Notes: a model not told the origin generated them from the sequence alone. Shown: positions 36,046 to 48,324, counted from the stretch's first letter. The stretch is DNA of 64,000 nucleotides from Candidula unifasciata (GCA_905116865.2 CAJHNH020000565.1:1-64000), one strand, 5' to 3'. Made by a program: numbers and translations.

Positions 36046-37410
36046 AATGTACCTAATGTTCCAAGCCTCACAGTTAGGAACAATAACATCAAAAGAGAAA
36101 GCAAATTGAGGTACCTGGGTATTATTTTCGATAGAAGATTGTCCTTCATGGATCATGTTGAAGTAGTGGCAAAGAAATGCCAAAACGGAATCAATGTTCT
36201 CAAGATTATGGCAGCAATGGACATAAAACAAAGAATGCTGTTCACAATGATCCAGCATGTGATCATGCTGGTGAAAGATTATGGACTTGGAATGCTAACC
36301 ATATCAAACAGTTAGCTGATGAAATTTGAACGCATGCATACAGAATGAAGCTGTGCGGGTAATTCTGGGATGTACTAGAGATACCCCGGTAGTATGTATG
36401 CGATACATACTTGCACTGCCTACTATTGCAGACAGGCTCAACGTTCTGCAAGCAAAGTCATATCTCAGAGTAGCTGCAGGCAAGAAGCACCTCCTGCATG
36501 AAGCCCTGGGTAGACCTAAGGGTCTCAGACTGAAAAGAGGAAGGTCTTGGATAGCGCAAGCTGAAGACACAATCAGACTTGTGTGCAGGCTTGATACATT
36601 TGGGCGAGGTGAGGTCAAAGTGTCCGAGCAAGTTTCAGAATTGTGCAGGGTTCTTATCACTTTGGGTCGTGAGTGCAGGGACTGGCCAGCTGGCGCTGCA
36701 AAATCAGAAGTTCAACAAATGTTTCATGACAATTCCCGCCCAAGTGATGTGATTGTCTATACAGATAGCTCAGTGTTGAGAGGCAGAGGAAGTGCATGGG
36801 GGTTCATGGCAAAAGCGAATGGACGTCGCATAGTGCAACAAGGCCTGGCAAATGATATCAAAACGTCTATATAGTTTGGGAATGGATGTGGAGGCGGTCA
36901 CTGTCGCATTCCGCTTGCTTGAGAATCATCTGTATACACATGTCGTGATTGTAACTGACTCACAGGAAATGTTGAGAAAGGTGGAGACAGGTATGCTCCG
37001 TGCAGAATGGCAAGCACCACTTCATAGGTCCCGGGTAGTTAGCATCCTTTGATATTCTCTCCAGTATGCTGGTGTGTTGGGACATGAGCATGCAGATAGA
37101 TTGGCCAGTTCTGCACCACTTGGTGGTGAACTGATGTATGACAAGCTAGATGTTGTGGGGCCCTCTGGGAGCGAGTAAACAATGCGGAAGCGCCAATAGA
37201 TCATTATGATCTGAGGCGAATGGCTCTGCGGAGAGTTACCAGGGGATCTGGCCGACGCTCAACACTCAAGGGACAGGTGAGACGGATATACAATCAGACA
37301 GTTGCTGGTGTCCTCAGAACTGGAACTCTTCGTTTGATGTTAAAGATGGGGACAGAGCGCTTGTGAGAGTGTCCCGAGTTCTATGATGCCGATTCTTTAT
37401 TCAGCATTCA
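36046..37410 (+). pseudogene. LINE 3' half with RNase H domain, copy 1
   Basis: Readings in order: ESKLRYLGIIFDRRLSFMDH, then RMLFTMIQHVI, then VVCMRYILALPTIADRLNVL, then DWPAGAAKSEVQQMFHD. An RNase H follows: DVIVYTDSS (first Asp), VEAVTVAFRLLE (Glu), HVVIVTDSQ (Asp), and a degraded GHEHADRLASSAP near 37080-37110. RNase H in a non-LTR element is known from the I/Jockey-related clades and Tx-like elements; it removes the RNA strand. Frame breaks occur near 36320, 36870 and 37050. Homologous to 52545-53715 and 62400-63450, all on the plus strand. Confidence 0.85.
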
Positions 37411-37560
37411 CCATTCAACTTTCATATAGAATATTGTTGATTTCAACATTTTCTCAAAGAATATTGTAGATCTAAACACTTTCACACCTTATTCTCATGA
37501 CTTCTACTGATTTTTCAATATTTATCTTTATGTGATGTTTGAGGCAACTGTCGTGTAGTT
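37411..37560. repeat. Degenerate ~35-bp repeat, right half
   Basis: ACTTTCATATAGAATATTG, then TTTCTCAAAGAATATTGTAG resume the pattern left of the LINE. Confidence 0.5.
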
Positions 37561-37690
37561 GTAAAATCTTTCAAAGATGATTGCATGTCGAGAAAATGGC
37601 GCTGTATTGGACATATCATGAGAAGAAACCAGCAGAGAATCGATAAACAGGCCCTGAAATGTGAACTAAAAGTAATACGAAAGTGAGTCC
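37561..37690 (+). mobile_element. LINE C-terminal fragment
   Basis: Reads KWRCIGHIMRRNQQRIDKQA then LKCELK, the region before the usual tail, and ends at a 22-nt poly-C run (37690-37711). Confidence 0.6.
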
Positions 37691-37831
37691 GCCCCCCCCC
37701 CCCCCCCCCCCAATAAAACAACCTAAACGAATTTTATGAAGAGATGCCAAAGTTGAAAGACGGGATTCCATCAACCAGGTTGAACTGACTGTGCAGGATA
37801 GCTGATTATGGCACAACAAAACAATGATGGT

Positions 37832-38575
37832 CGGCGTCTGTGGCTTAGGCGTGTGTTCAGAAAGTTAGACGTGGGGTGGGTCTGAAGACTTTGGCTGGAG
37901 TCTCTTAGACAGTGGGCGTCTGTGGCTTAGGCGTGTGCTTTAGGAAGTTAGAGGTGGGGTGGGCCTGAAGACTTTGGCTGGAGTCTCTGAGACAGTGGGC
38001 GTCTGTGGCTTAGGCGTGTGCTTTAGGAAGTTAGAGGTGGGGTGGGTCTGAAGACTTTGGCTGGAGTCTCTGAGACAGTGGGCGTCTGTGGCTTAGGCGT
38101 GTGCTTTAGGAAGTTAGAGGTGGGGTGGGCCTGAAGACTTTGGCTGGAGTCTCTGAGACAGTGGGCGTCTGTGGCTTAGGCGTGTGCTTTAGGAAGTTAG
38201 AGGTGGGGTGGGTCTGAAGACTTTGGCTGGAGTCTCTGAGACAGTGGGCGTCTGTGGCTTAGGCGTGTGCTTTAGGAAGTTAGAGGTGGGGTGGGTCTGA
38301 AGACTTTGGCTGGAGTCTCTGAGACAGTGGGCGTCTGTGGCTTAGGCGTGTGCTTTAAGAAGTTACAGGTGGGGTGGGTCTGCAGACTTTGGCTGGAGTC
38401 TCTGAGACAGTGGGCGTCTGTGGCTTAGGCGTGTGCTTTAGGAAGTTAGAGGTGGGGTGGGTCTGAAGACTTTGGCTGGAGTCTCTGAGACAGTGGGCGT
38501 CTGTGGCTTAGGCGTGTGCTTTAAGAAGTTACAGGTGGGGTGGGTCTGCAGACTTTGGCTGGAGTCTCTGAGAAA
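37832..38575. repeat. 83-bp minisatellite, 9 copies, SINE-like head in each unit
   Basis: GGGCGTCTGTGGCTTAGGCG marks unit starts such as 37914 and 37997. Each unit also has GGTGGGGTGGGTCTGAAGAC and TTTGGCTGGAGTCTCTGAGA. TCTGTGGCTTAGG is the first part of SINE family A (compare 33293-33305), so the array may have grown from a SINE head. Confidence 0.93.
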
Positions 38576-38935
38576 GTCGGCGCTGACAAATATCAGTTTC
38601 AAAATCGTGCCAGGGCACGCAGGAGTGCAGGCAAATAGGACAACGGATAAGCTTGCAGATAACGCTACCGTGAAGGGTGATATTATAAATGCAATACGAG
38701 ATTTAGGACGTTAGAGAGAACCAGGTGATGGCTGAGAATCTGCCGCCATGAACAGGCTGTAAGAACAACATTGTAAAAGGGGAATGGCCTGACAAGAGCA
38801 CTATGCAGTTAACCAAAAAAGAATAAGAAAACGCTGCGGTGTTTACTGAGGAGGGGATCCGGGCACTTATGGATTGAGTGGTTCGATATGCAGTGAGGAT
38901 AATCTGTCGACTAACTAACTGCACACACCGCAGTG
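38576..38935 (+). mobile_element. LINE RNase H C-terminal fragment
   Basis: Reads FKIVPGHAGVQANRTTDKLA then DNATVKGDI, the final His/Asp motif of RNase H (GHxGxxxNxxxDxLA). It is followed by a broken tail (EEGIRALMD). It differs from the three RNase H copies elsewhere in the window, so it is a second family. Confidence 0.75.
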
Positions 38936-38939
38936 ATAA

Positions 38940-39925
38940 GTTACAATTATAACAATGGCATTAATCTCGGATATAAATATAACTTTGTTTAAATATTAAT
39001 TACAGGTTTTCAAAGGGTTTGTTTTATCAGGAAGTATTTGATGATCACATATGACTATATTTCATTATTACCCAGTGTGTTTAAAGGCAAGCGATTCTGC
39101 TGGATTACATGCATATCACTCACACTCTCGCCGTTCGTCCATTAATTGCGTTGCATAAAGCACAACATTCAGTAGTTTCAGAAACGACCCCGGGATTTCC
39201 GAAACGTCTGCACTAGCGAATTAAGAACAAAGACCGAAATCGAACCCAAACCATTCAGAGCGTGAGGCGAACAGCCCTGCGCCGCAGGGATTACGCGAAA
39301 ACCAAAACAAGTAAGACCAGACTATGATTTTAACACTCACATCATATCCGCACTTTCAGTCAGCTTCATACTAGCCTCTGTTTAGCACTGCTAGAGAAAC
39401 ACATCTGCAGCAAATCCAGCAAGCATTACAATCTTAAACATCTAATTTGGTCGAGTTCTGGAAAGAAAGCTGGCAACGCGCGAACAGCCGTGGCCAGGTA
39501 GTTTTACATGTCCGCCGTAAATCAGCGGCCGTTAATAAAACACTAACAGGAGTTTCATAGCTGCATTAAGTGCATTGCTTGCCGTGGGCTGGATCGATAA
39601 CGCCATGGACCGATATATTTACTATGTCCCTCCCGTTTCATGTACTCGTTTCTCCCTCGTCAAGTTTGCCCTTTGGTGAAACTTCCTTATAACGCTCCAG
39701 CCTCGTGCTGACTTATCTGTCCTTTTACACAAAAATAATTAACTTCCTATGCTGCGGGCAGTGCGGCACCAGTATACTAATGGAATCGACAGGAACCATT
39801 GGAACAAGTGCCTTGGGATTTGGCGCTAGCTTGATTACAGCAAAACTGACATGAATTAGGGCGCTTTACAATTATCTGTTAAATGCTGTGCTACCTACTT
39901 TTCGCTTCTATATTTCTTTCTTTCT
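38940..39925. other. No gene seen
   Basis: About 1 kb without a supported ORF or repeat. Confidence 0.5.
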
Positions 39926-39929
39926 TATT

Positions 39930-40004
39930 TCGTCACTCTCTCTCTCTCCGTCCCTCTCTCTCACTCTCTCTCACTCTCCCTATCTCTCTCTCACTCTCTC
40001 ACTC

Positions 40005-40073
<69 letters not shown>
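39930..40073. repeat. (CT)n microsatellite
   Basis: Imperfect CTCACTCTCTC, then a pure CT run of about 60 nt at 40010-40070. Confidence 0.97.
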
Positions 40074-40074
<1 letters not shown>

Positions 40075-40421
40075 TTCTCGTTGAACATTTCCATTCCTAA
40101 CGGTCTATCTTACCTAGACTAGACTGAACTCAGGCCACTAACTAGGCCCGCAACCTCCATTAACCATTGTACTCGAGACACCATTAGGAAATATTAAAAC
40201 CAGATTAAAGTTTCGTGAGGTGAAATATCTAGAACAGTAACGTTACTTCGTCCGACCGAGTGATCATCGTTTGTGTTCTAAAAGGTTTCACAGGTCTTCT
40301 CTGAGGCTGTTATGATAGCTGTATACCCTGTGCTAGCTGTTACATCACCTACTTTGTCTCACTTGAGACTTTAACTCTTTAGGTGTTTATAATTTTACTA
40401 CTTTAACTCATCTTTTCTTAG

Positions 40422-40955
40422 TCTGGTAGTCTGGTAGTCTTAATTTCAGCTTCATAGCAAACGTGTCACCCCATTGTTGCTCCGCTCCTGTGCCAACAAA
40501 AAACACACATAATGTTTATCACAGTTCCCTTATGGAAAGATTGACAGTCTGCTGACTCAGCATCTAGCATACACTCGCATTAAAGCATATGGTAGCCATC
40601 TGATATGCTAAGACAAACTGCCCGACATTAGAAATGCAGTTCATCATTGATGGTAGCAGAAGTCACCAACAGATTAGCAGTTGCACATGCGATAAATTTT
40701 AATCACATAAGGGCACCACCACATTGCGACAACACCATTTTCTGAATCTACAATTCACACCACCACGTTGGTCACAGTCAAAAAAACATTCTAAATAAAA
40801 TGCGCAGCTCACAGTGTCAAGCCGAGCATTCAACTCAGAAACTATATCCTTTCAGTCTACAAATGAAGCAGAAATGCAACGGCCACCGTTTGGCAGAAGC
40901 AAAAAATTTGCCTCGGCTCCAAACTTTGCCAGGGCCTAGCTTCCATTTCTTAGTT
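40422..40955 (+). mobile_element. Dispersed repeat G, copy 1
   Basis: Colinear for about 500 bp with 54539-55065: TAATTTCAGCTTCATAGCAA, GTCACCCCATTGTTGCTCCG, CATCATTGATGGTAGCAGAA, CAGAAGCAAAAAATTTG. A short piece of the 5' end also occurs at 55080-55170. No ORF and no inverted ends found. Confidence 0.8.
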
Positions 40956-40966
40956 GTTTCTTTGAC

Positions 40967-42033
40967 CTAAATTTCAGTGTTGCCACTTTGGATCTTTTAT
41001 ATCCAAATTTAGATCTTTTTCATTGCATTTAGATACTGCTTTTGACGTTTAGATCGTAAATATTTTTCTAGATCTTTTCATATGGAGTTAGATATTTTAT
41101 AGATTTTTTTTCTTTCATTGTTAATTTAATAATTACTATGTAAAATATTTACTACAATATGATGACAAAATTAAAAACTGGGGATATGACCAAAGCTTGT
41201 TGTAAGTACTGCAAGTGTGAAATTAAAGCGAAAATACAAAACTCAAAGAGTCATGCAGAGACTAAAAAAGCATAAAACTGCAGTTTCATTTAAAGATATT
41301 ACACCGCTGACATCTGTTTTCAGAACTATACTGATAAATAAATCATCACAAGTTGAAGTATCAGTCGCAATGTTTTTAATTTGTCACTGTGCAATTTCAA
41401 ACTGTGACCATTTGATCGATTTGTCAAAAATCTTGGACTAGTTCAATTTGAAAAGTGTGATGTAGAAAGTATAGTTTAGGAACCGAAGGACCTTTTAATC
41501 AGCAAACAGTTAGGCTTGAAGAATTCGGCTGTAATTGGTACTGATAATGCCTCAGCGATTGAAGTGAGACAATTTAAAGATGCCTCATCAAATAGTCCAT
41601 TCTGTAAGCTCTTTAGAGTGCCATGTCTGCCATGATACTACCCCACTCAAATGCTGACGTAGAAAGAAATTTGATCTCTTAAATGCTATCGTGCCATTAT
41701 AATTCCGCCTGATGAGACTAGAGAAATAAGCCTACTGTTCCACTTATAAAAAAAATTTGAACAGCTAAAGCATACCAGGGTCATTTTGGATATGAAGCTT
41801 CAACTTCATTATCCAAGCTAAGTTTGTCCTGTGGATCTTGTGAGGCAGACATAAGTGAAGATGAGGACATGATTATGTAGGGTAAGTCATAACAAAAGCT
41901 ATGTAATTTTTGACTTTTTAAATTTGAATGTTTTTTCTAGATCTTTTCCACGCAGATTTAGATCTTTTTAAATATTTTTTGACACCGTTTTGGATATTTT
42001 TTGTCAAAGAAAAGTGGCAACACTGCTAAATTT
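40967..42033. mobile_element. Complete hAT element, 1051 bp, 8-bp target duplication
   Basis: Element 40975-42025 has exact inverted ends CAGTGTTGCCACTTT and AAAGTGGCAACACTG. It is flanked by perfect 8-bp duplications CTAAATTT (40967-40974 and 42026-42033). Subterminal copies of TTTAGATCTTTT cluster near both ends, possibly transposase sites. The interior is a decayed hAT-like gene on the plus strand: a BED-like finger ACCKYCKCEIKAKI with SHAETKKHK near 41190-41270, then VSVAMFLICH and CDHLIDL, GTDNASAIEVRQFKD, and the dimerisation-type motif LPHSNADVERNFDLLN near 41640. The catalytic middle is largely missing and stops are frequent, so it is an internally deleted, non-autonomous copy. Confidence 0.93.
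41160..41720 (+). pseudogene. hAT-like transposase remnant
   Basis: Short open stretches give a BED-type zinc finger (CX2C...HX3-4H: CCKYC, HAETKKH), a conserved SQVEVSVAMFLICHCAIS block, and HSNADVERNF. The order matches BED-hAT proteins but the total is about a quarter of a usual 600-residue transposase. At least three stops separate the pieces. Confidence 0.7.
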
Positions 42034-42464
42034 GGTATTAACCTCGGTTTAACAAGATGGCGTCTGTTGCAACAAAATGTCACTGACATGACGGTGGAGA
42101 ATACTGTATCACCGACAGTTTACTGTTGCCTCGCTAGTATATCTTGACAATTTTAACGGAAAACCCGGGATAAACGATGGTGAAACGGGCATTTGAGTCT
42201 GATGTTTTGCAGGCGAAAGGTTACATTTATTAGCTTTATTTTATTGAATTGCTATTGTGGTATACACCCGAAGCTGATATGATCCACCCAAATATGTCAT
42301 GCAAGACACTGAGCAGTCGGCTGTGTGTTTTCCTTGCGAAGATTTCAAACGGGCAACCATTGCTGAAACATTGCCTTACGTTTGACAAGAGTGTCAAGAG
42401 ATTCTTGCTTTTTAATTATTATTTTTTGTTGGTCCGAACACATAGATCAATCAATCATGTGTCG
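42034..42464. other. No gene seen
   Basis: Unique-looking sequence right of the hAT; no supported ORF. Confidence 0.45.
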
Positions 42465-42660
42465 TCTCCACAGTGAAGCTACTATGCAACTTCAGCACAC
42501 TTTGTCTCTTGTTTTGGCTGCACACTCTCCCAGACTGCTGTTTTTCCATCTATTGATGTTGTCCTCCCACACATCTCGATGTCTATCTCTTCCTCACTTG
42601 CCTTCTACTTTTCTCTCCAGTCTGGATTTAAAATAGTGTTATATCTTTTAGTGTGACCGA
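42465..42660 (-). mobile_element. LINE C-terminal fragment, antisense
   Basis: Minus-strand reading parallels 35090-35280: GEKSRRQVRKR followed by a degraded WKNNIN-like segment and RVCSQNKRQSV. Strongly decayed. Confidence 0.5.
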
Positions 42661-42975
42661 AATATTTCAATTGCCTGTGATTTTTTTCTTTGTGAATCAC
42701 TGGGTGCTAAATCTACAGATTGTAGACACAGAAGAGATATGCAGAAATGTTCTTGTAAAGAACAGTGCTTGGGAGATCCGATTGATGACAGGAAGTCGGG
42801 GATATAGCAGCAAAATGATGCTCACGTGATATTTAAGACACCTTTCGTATGAACATGTAAAAAGGCTTTGGCAAACAGACCAAAAATCCACACTGACATT
42901 TTGTAAATCATCTGCAACATGATGATGAGTATGATGATTTTCAGAAAAAAAGCTTGCAATAGGATAAGAACGATG
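42661..42975. other. No gene seen
   Basis: Lead-in to the tetranucleotide tract; nothing recognised. Confidence 0.45.
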
Positions 42976-42976
42976 A

Positions 42977-43790
<814 letters not shown>

Positions 43791-44637
43791 TCTCTGTCCT
43801 TCCCTATATTTGCCAGGTTGAGCATCCTGTCAACCTGCCTGTATATTTTTTCCCCTCTTTGTAAACGGCTTTGTCTCTCCCTGTATCTATCTGTCTTTCT
43901 CTCTATTTGCTTGAGCCTGCGCTATCTGTCTGTTAGTCTATGGGTATCTCTTTCTCTTCCTATATGTGTGTTTGTGCTGTGTGTGTGTGGGTGTGTGTGG
44001 GTGTGTGTGGGTGTGTGTGTCTATGCACGCTTCAGCCTGCCAGTCAAACCAGCCTGTATTTGTTTCCTACTTTCTGTAAGCGGCTCTGTAGTCGATCAGT
44101 GATCTTACATCGCCAATACCTGTCCGGTATTTACTATCGCCTGTCCTTGTATTTGATCATTATTGACAAAACAGACCAGACCGGTTGCTTAGCTCTGTCC
44201 CACAATTTGTCTACTAATATCATGTTCATTAACAGGAGCAGTGATATCGATCAGTAGTATCAATGCCAAGGGTTCATATTTGAGTTCGACGGCGGATTGG
44301 GCGGAGAGATATGTTTCTCTCCCCCTCGGCCACCGGCCAAGAAGTTCCTGGATCGATCGTTGTGTGTTATTTGCATGAAAATAAAATATGTCATAAACAA
44401 AACTTCAGAGTAAATACTGAATGTTAATGTGAAATAAATTTTTTAAAAAGTAGTAGCTGTTAATTGTACCATTTGTATTACTAAACAAAGTAAAACAGGA
44501 GAAACAAGTGCTAAACCTTTATCGTCCTGACCATTATCAGCTTCCATGCACTTGTGTCGAGAGTCAGTGGTGTGAACAGATGGTGGTCTAGAGCTCGATG
44601 GCTGGTACTGGCTGTTGTCGTTCGATGTGACTGAGCC
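43791..44637. other. No gene seen; degraded edge of microsatellite
   Basis: Includes a TGTGTGTGGG run at 43979-44020. A bit of inverted-repeat-like AT-rich DNA lies near 44390-44460. No gene. Confidence 0.45.
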
Positions 44638-44885
44638 CTGTATTTGCTGTCTGTAGTGGTGTTGGAATGCCCACTAACAGTGTATTTACTGTCTGTAGTG
44701 ATGTTGAAATGCCCACTAACGACTAACAATGTATTTACTGTCTGTAGTGATGTTGGGATGTCCACTAATGACTAACAATGTATTTACTGTCTGTAGTGAT
44801 GTTGGAATGCCTACTAACGACTAACAATGTATTTACTGTCTGTAGTGATGTTGGAATGCCTACTAACGACTAACAATGTATTTGC
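44638..44885. repeat. 49-bp minisatellite, about 5 copies
   Basis: Unit contains TGTATTTACTGTCTGTAGTG, ATGTTGGAATGCC and ACTAACGACTAACAA. The first copies are shorter. Confidence 0.9.
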
Positions 44886-44984
44886 TAGATTATATTGTCA
44901 CACAGTCTCTCATATATCGTTTCTCATTCGTCTATAGTGCTATAACTGGCTGCCTTCCTCAAGCCTCCAGTCTCATGAATATTT

Positions 44985-45410
44985 AGTGAGAAAACTGGAG
45001 TACACGGTGACGGTGAGAAAACTGGAGTACACGGTGACGGTGAGAAAACTGGAGTACACGGTGACGGTGAGAAAACTGGAGTACACCGTGACGGTGAGAA
45101 AACTTGAGTACACGGGGACGGTGAGAAAACTGGAGTACACCGTGACGGTGAGAAAACTGGAGTACACGGTCACGGTGAGAAAACTGGAGTACACCGTGAC
45201 GGCTGGAAAACTGGAGTACACCATGTCAGCGGTAAAACTGGAATACACCGTGACGTTGGGAAAGTTGTTGGGCAAAAGAGGAAGAGGGACCCCTAGAGAG
45301 AAGACAATGGACAGTTTGAAACTTCACATTAAAGATCACCTGTGTAAGAGTTGACTTGAAATAAACGAGACAGAAGGCTGTGGATAGACACGACTTCCAA
45401 AGGCACACAA
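44985..45410 (+). repeat. 27-bp minisatellite running into a LINE tail
   Basis: About nine 27-bp units GTGAGAAAACTGGAGTACAC plus GGTGACG, in frame as VRKLEYTVT. The last, diverged units continue without a break (45240-45345) into VTLGKLLGKRGRGTPREK then TMDSLKLHIKDHL, the conserved C-terminal tail of RTE-like LINEs. The unit is thus a tandemly amplified piece of the element. Confidence 0.9.
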
Positions 45411-46000
45411 CTTGGAATAAATGAATGAGTACACACATGCACTTGCTTTTGACATCTGTGTTTCTGTTTTCCTCCCGTCTCCATAATGATACTTCCTAGA
45501 TCAGCGCTTCCCTGTCTGTGATCCGCTTAACACTTTGGGCCCCACTTGCACTTCTCCAGGGCTCTGTGGCTCTCTAGGAAAATAAACATTGAATGAAATT
45601 CCTGATTAGGAAACGAATAGAAGAATAAACATTTAAAAAAAAAAACAGAAATAACATTCTTCTGACTGAAGTGGAATGTCATGTCTCCTCTAACAGACGA
45701 TGCTTTGTCATCTTACACCACTAGATCCAACATTAGTGCAGCGCAAGAACGAGACAAGTATACTACATATTATGTGCTGTGAAATTGTATTCTTAAGTAG
45801 TTTATACACACATACAAAAACACACTCACGCGTATACACACATACACACACACACACACACACACTGTGCTAGGCAGAGGAGGCCTCTATAGGCACAATG
45901 CCTATGACAAACCGCCCTGTATTGGCACTGCTCTCACAGAAAGAAACTGCAACCTACTGCGAGTATTCTGCAAAGAAACGTCATGTCTGTGCAACAATCG
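45411..46000. other. No gene seen; short (CA)n
   Basis: (CA)n at 45840-45866. No ORF supported. Confidence 0.45.
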
Positions 46001-46112
46001 GAATACGTAAACGACGTTATGTAATGAGAAATGGAAAACTGGAGTGCATCGTGACGGTAGGAAAGTTGTAGGGGAGGAGAGGAGAGTCAGGCCGAGACGT
46101 GTGACGTGATGG
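46001..46112 (+). mobile_element. LINE tail fragment
   Basis: GAAAACTGGAGTGCATCGTG then ACGGTAGGAAAGTTGTAGGG is the single-copy equivalent of the LINE segment amplified at 45.0 kb, followed by a GRGRPR-like coding remnant. Confidence 0.55.
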
Positions 46113-46224
46113 TCTTTGATCCTGAGGAAAATTAATTACCTTTCGTGTGCCAGATCAGTATGAAGTATTCCCCGTTGCTCATGTTGAGGACATCCGTTTG
46201 TCCACAGACTATATCCCACAATAG

Positions 46225-46470
46225 GGCCGCCGCGGTTTAGCGGTTTAATGCTCGCCTGCATGGGTTCAACTGAGAATGGAACCAGATTTACTTTTCAGAC
46301 ATGACTTTATCTTTCAAGTCGACCCAGCCCTAAATGGGTGTCAGGTAAAGTCCAGCGTAGTAAAGGCGGCCGGTGTGATGTTGTCTACATCACCTATTGA
46401 GGTCTATATTCAGGTCTATACAATCACGAGTCTAGCCTTATATGCCCGATACGCCATGGTCTGTTAATGG
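46225..46470 (+). mobile_element. SINE family B, copy with tRNA-like head
   Basis: Head GCGGTTTAGCGGTTTAATGC with a B-box-like GGGTTCAACTGAG. Body TCGACCCAGCCCTAAATGGG, then AAAGGCGGCCGGTGTGATGT, TGTCTACATCACC and GAGTCTAGCCTTATATGCCC. Best-preserved member of the family here. Confidence 0.78.
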
Positions 46471-46884
46471 ATCTTTACTTCACATACATCTTGTATAATG
46501 CACAGCTGAAACAAACATTGACAACATTTTGAACAGTATGAAAGTTAAACACATTTTCTTGCTCTCTTGTCTTATTTACTATGCCATCAACTTTCCAACT
46601 AACAGTTTCAATCCTTGATTGTACACACATCCAATAAACACGGTTCACTCTGTCGATTTCTCAATCATCATTGATTAATACTTATGTCTCTGGCGACCAC
46701 GAGGCGGGTGTGTCACTCGTTTGGACCGCAATCTGTTGGCCTATAAATGTTGTGTTCGCACCCTGTTGGCTTAACAAATTACATTACCAAGGCGAGTCAA
46801 CCAACCCTTTGCTAAGCTCTCTGTTCTGTTCTCATACAGTTGTTGATTATTTATACAGCCATTTTGACTTCTCGTCCAGGGGAT

Positions 46885-47115
46885 GTGGTTGAGTAGTGAA
46901 TCGTGCAGAGAGTTTTCCAGGACCAGGGTTCGAGCAGATTTGTGTTTACCAGATCATGCACCCGTGTTTCCAGGCTGACACAACTTAAAATGTGTACCAA
47001 TAAATATTCTAGGAAGTCATGGTGGCGATCGCCATGTTGACTACACCATCCGTCAACAACTGATACAAGTAACAAACTTCTTGCAGCGCCCTCGCGCTTA
47101 TTGGGCATATAGTGC
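46885..47115 (+). mobile_element. SINE family B, diverged copy
   Basis: GGTTCGAGCAGATTTG, then GACACAACTTAAAATGTGTA, GGTGGCGATCGCCATGTTGA then CTACACCATC, and GGGCATATAGTGCTAGAC are in the order of the 46.2-kb copy. Confidence 0.55.
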
Positions 47116-47144
47116 TAGACATATTTTTTTTTAAAGATTAATCG

Positions 47145-47250
47145 GTACTAGGTGGGTAGTGTGGTATACACCACACTGGCCGCCTTTAGTTCCCAGCACT
47201 TTACCTTTACCCATTTAAGGCTGGCCGTACAGGGAGCCAAAGTACGATGG
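47145..47250 (-). mobile_element. SINE family B, 3' part, antisense
   Basis: Minus strand reads GGCCAGCCTTAAATGGGTAA then GGTAAAGTGCTGGGAACTAA, AGGCGGCCAGTGTGG, the family body. Confidence 0.6.
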
Positions 47251-47269
47251 GAAGTCAAAAAGTAAGTCA

Positions 47270-48190
47270 CAGATGGCTGTTTAAAAAAAAAAAAAAAAAA
47301 ACTTCAAACGATAAAACACTGTCGCTTAATTTTTTAACATAATTTTCACCAACATTGATGTACTTGTCCCATCGTTTTATCAGTCCTCCCAAACCTGATG
47401 CACAGAACTGCGTGCTCTGTTTTCTAAACCACATGTTCACTTCACATTCAACTTCTGCGTCATTCGCGAAATTTCTCGCCAAGGTGGTTTTTCAGTTGAC
47501 CAAAACAGTGGAAACCACTACGGGCTAAGTCGGGGCTGTAAGGTGGATGTTCCAGAAGTTCCAACCCTAGATGGTTAACCGAACCGTATGTGGTCTGCCA
47601 TTGGCAAGAAGGAGCAGTACTCCTCTAGTTAGCTGATCTGGACGTTTTCTTCGAACTGCATCATGAAGCATCGATATAACTGTACAGTTTAACTGCATCA
47701 CATTGTCACATTTTTTAAGACTAGTTAAAAACACTCATTGACAATCCCAGAACACTGTCAGCATAAACTTTCGCTGCTGATGGCGTAACCTTGAATTTTC
47801 TAACACAAAGCGAAGAAGGATCTTTCCATTGCTTCGAATAACGCTTTGATTCGGGCTGGTAGTGATGCACCCTATTGCAGCTGCTGTAGAGTCAACCATT
47901 ACTCGCCTGTCACTTCTACTAATCTCCCACACCAACTGCACGGATGCGTGCATTGCAATCTCAGCAAGACAAGATCGGACTTCAACAACAATTTTAGAGC
48001 GTTCATGCAAATCTTTTTGAATAGGAAGCATTTGTCTATGAAAGTCCTTTAAATGCAGCCCTTTTTCTCTCTCCCCCCCCCCCCCCCCCACAAAAACCCA
48101 CAACAGCACATTGTTATTTGAGGTTACGTAAGTACAATAGTAATTTTGTTTCTGTGCTGCGAATGCGCATGCGGCACCTAGCGCCACTTA
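47270..48190 (-). pseudogene. mariner-type transposase relic
   Basis: Minus-strand readings in order: EIAMHASVQLVWEIS (N-terminal HTH region), a jump caused by a deletion, NGKILLRFVLENSRLRHQQR, KFMLTVFWDCQ, a poor version of the RGVLLLxDNARPHT block (RGVLLLLANGRPHT), a GWNFWNIHLTAP remnant, LARNFANDAEVECEVNMWFR, and the C-terminal LIKRWDKYINVGENYVKK. This is the mariner (DD34D) order; the second catalytic Asp context is lost and stops are present. A poly-C tract at 48075-48088 and a poly-A tract at 47282-47300 lie within or next to it. Confidence 0.8.
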
Positions 48191-48324
48191 AAGAAAGAAA
48201 CGGAGACATAAAGTTCGATCTTGCTGTCACCTAATGACACCAATACATTTTTCTGCCATCCCATAACCATTTACGTCTTACTTGTTGACTTATCCTGGTC
48301 ATTTTCTTTTAAAAGTCCCACTCC

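Noticed and set aside
45488..45760. Possible hAT end (CAGCGCTTCCC) near 45500
   Set aside because: No matching inverted end or 8-bp duplication could be found.
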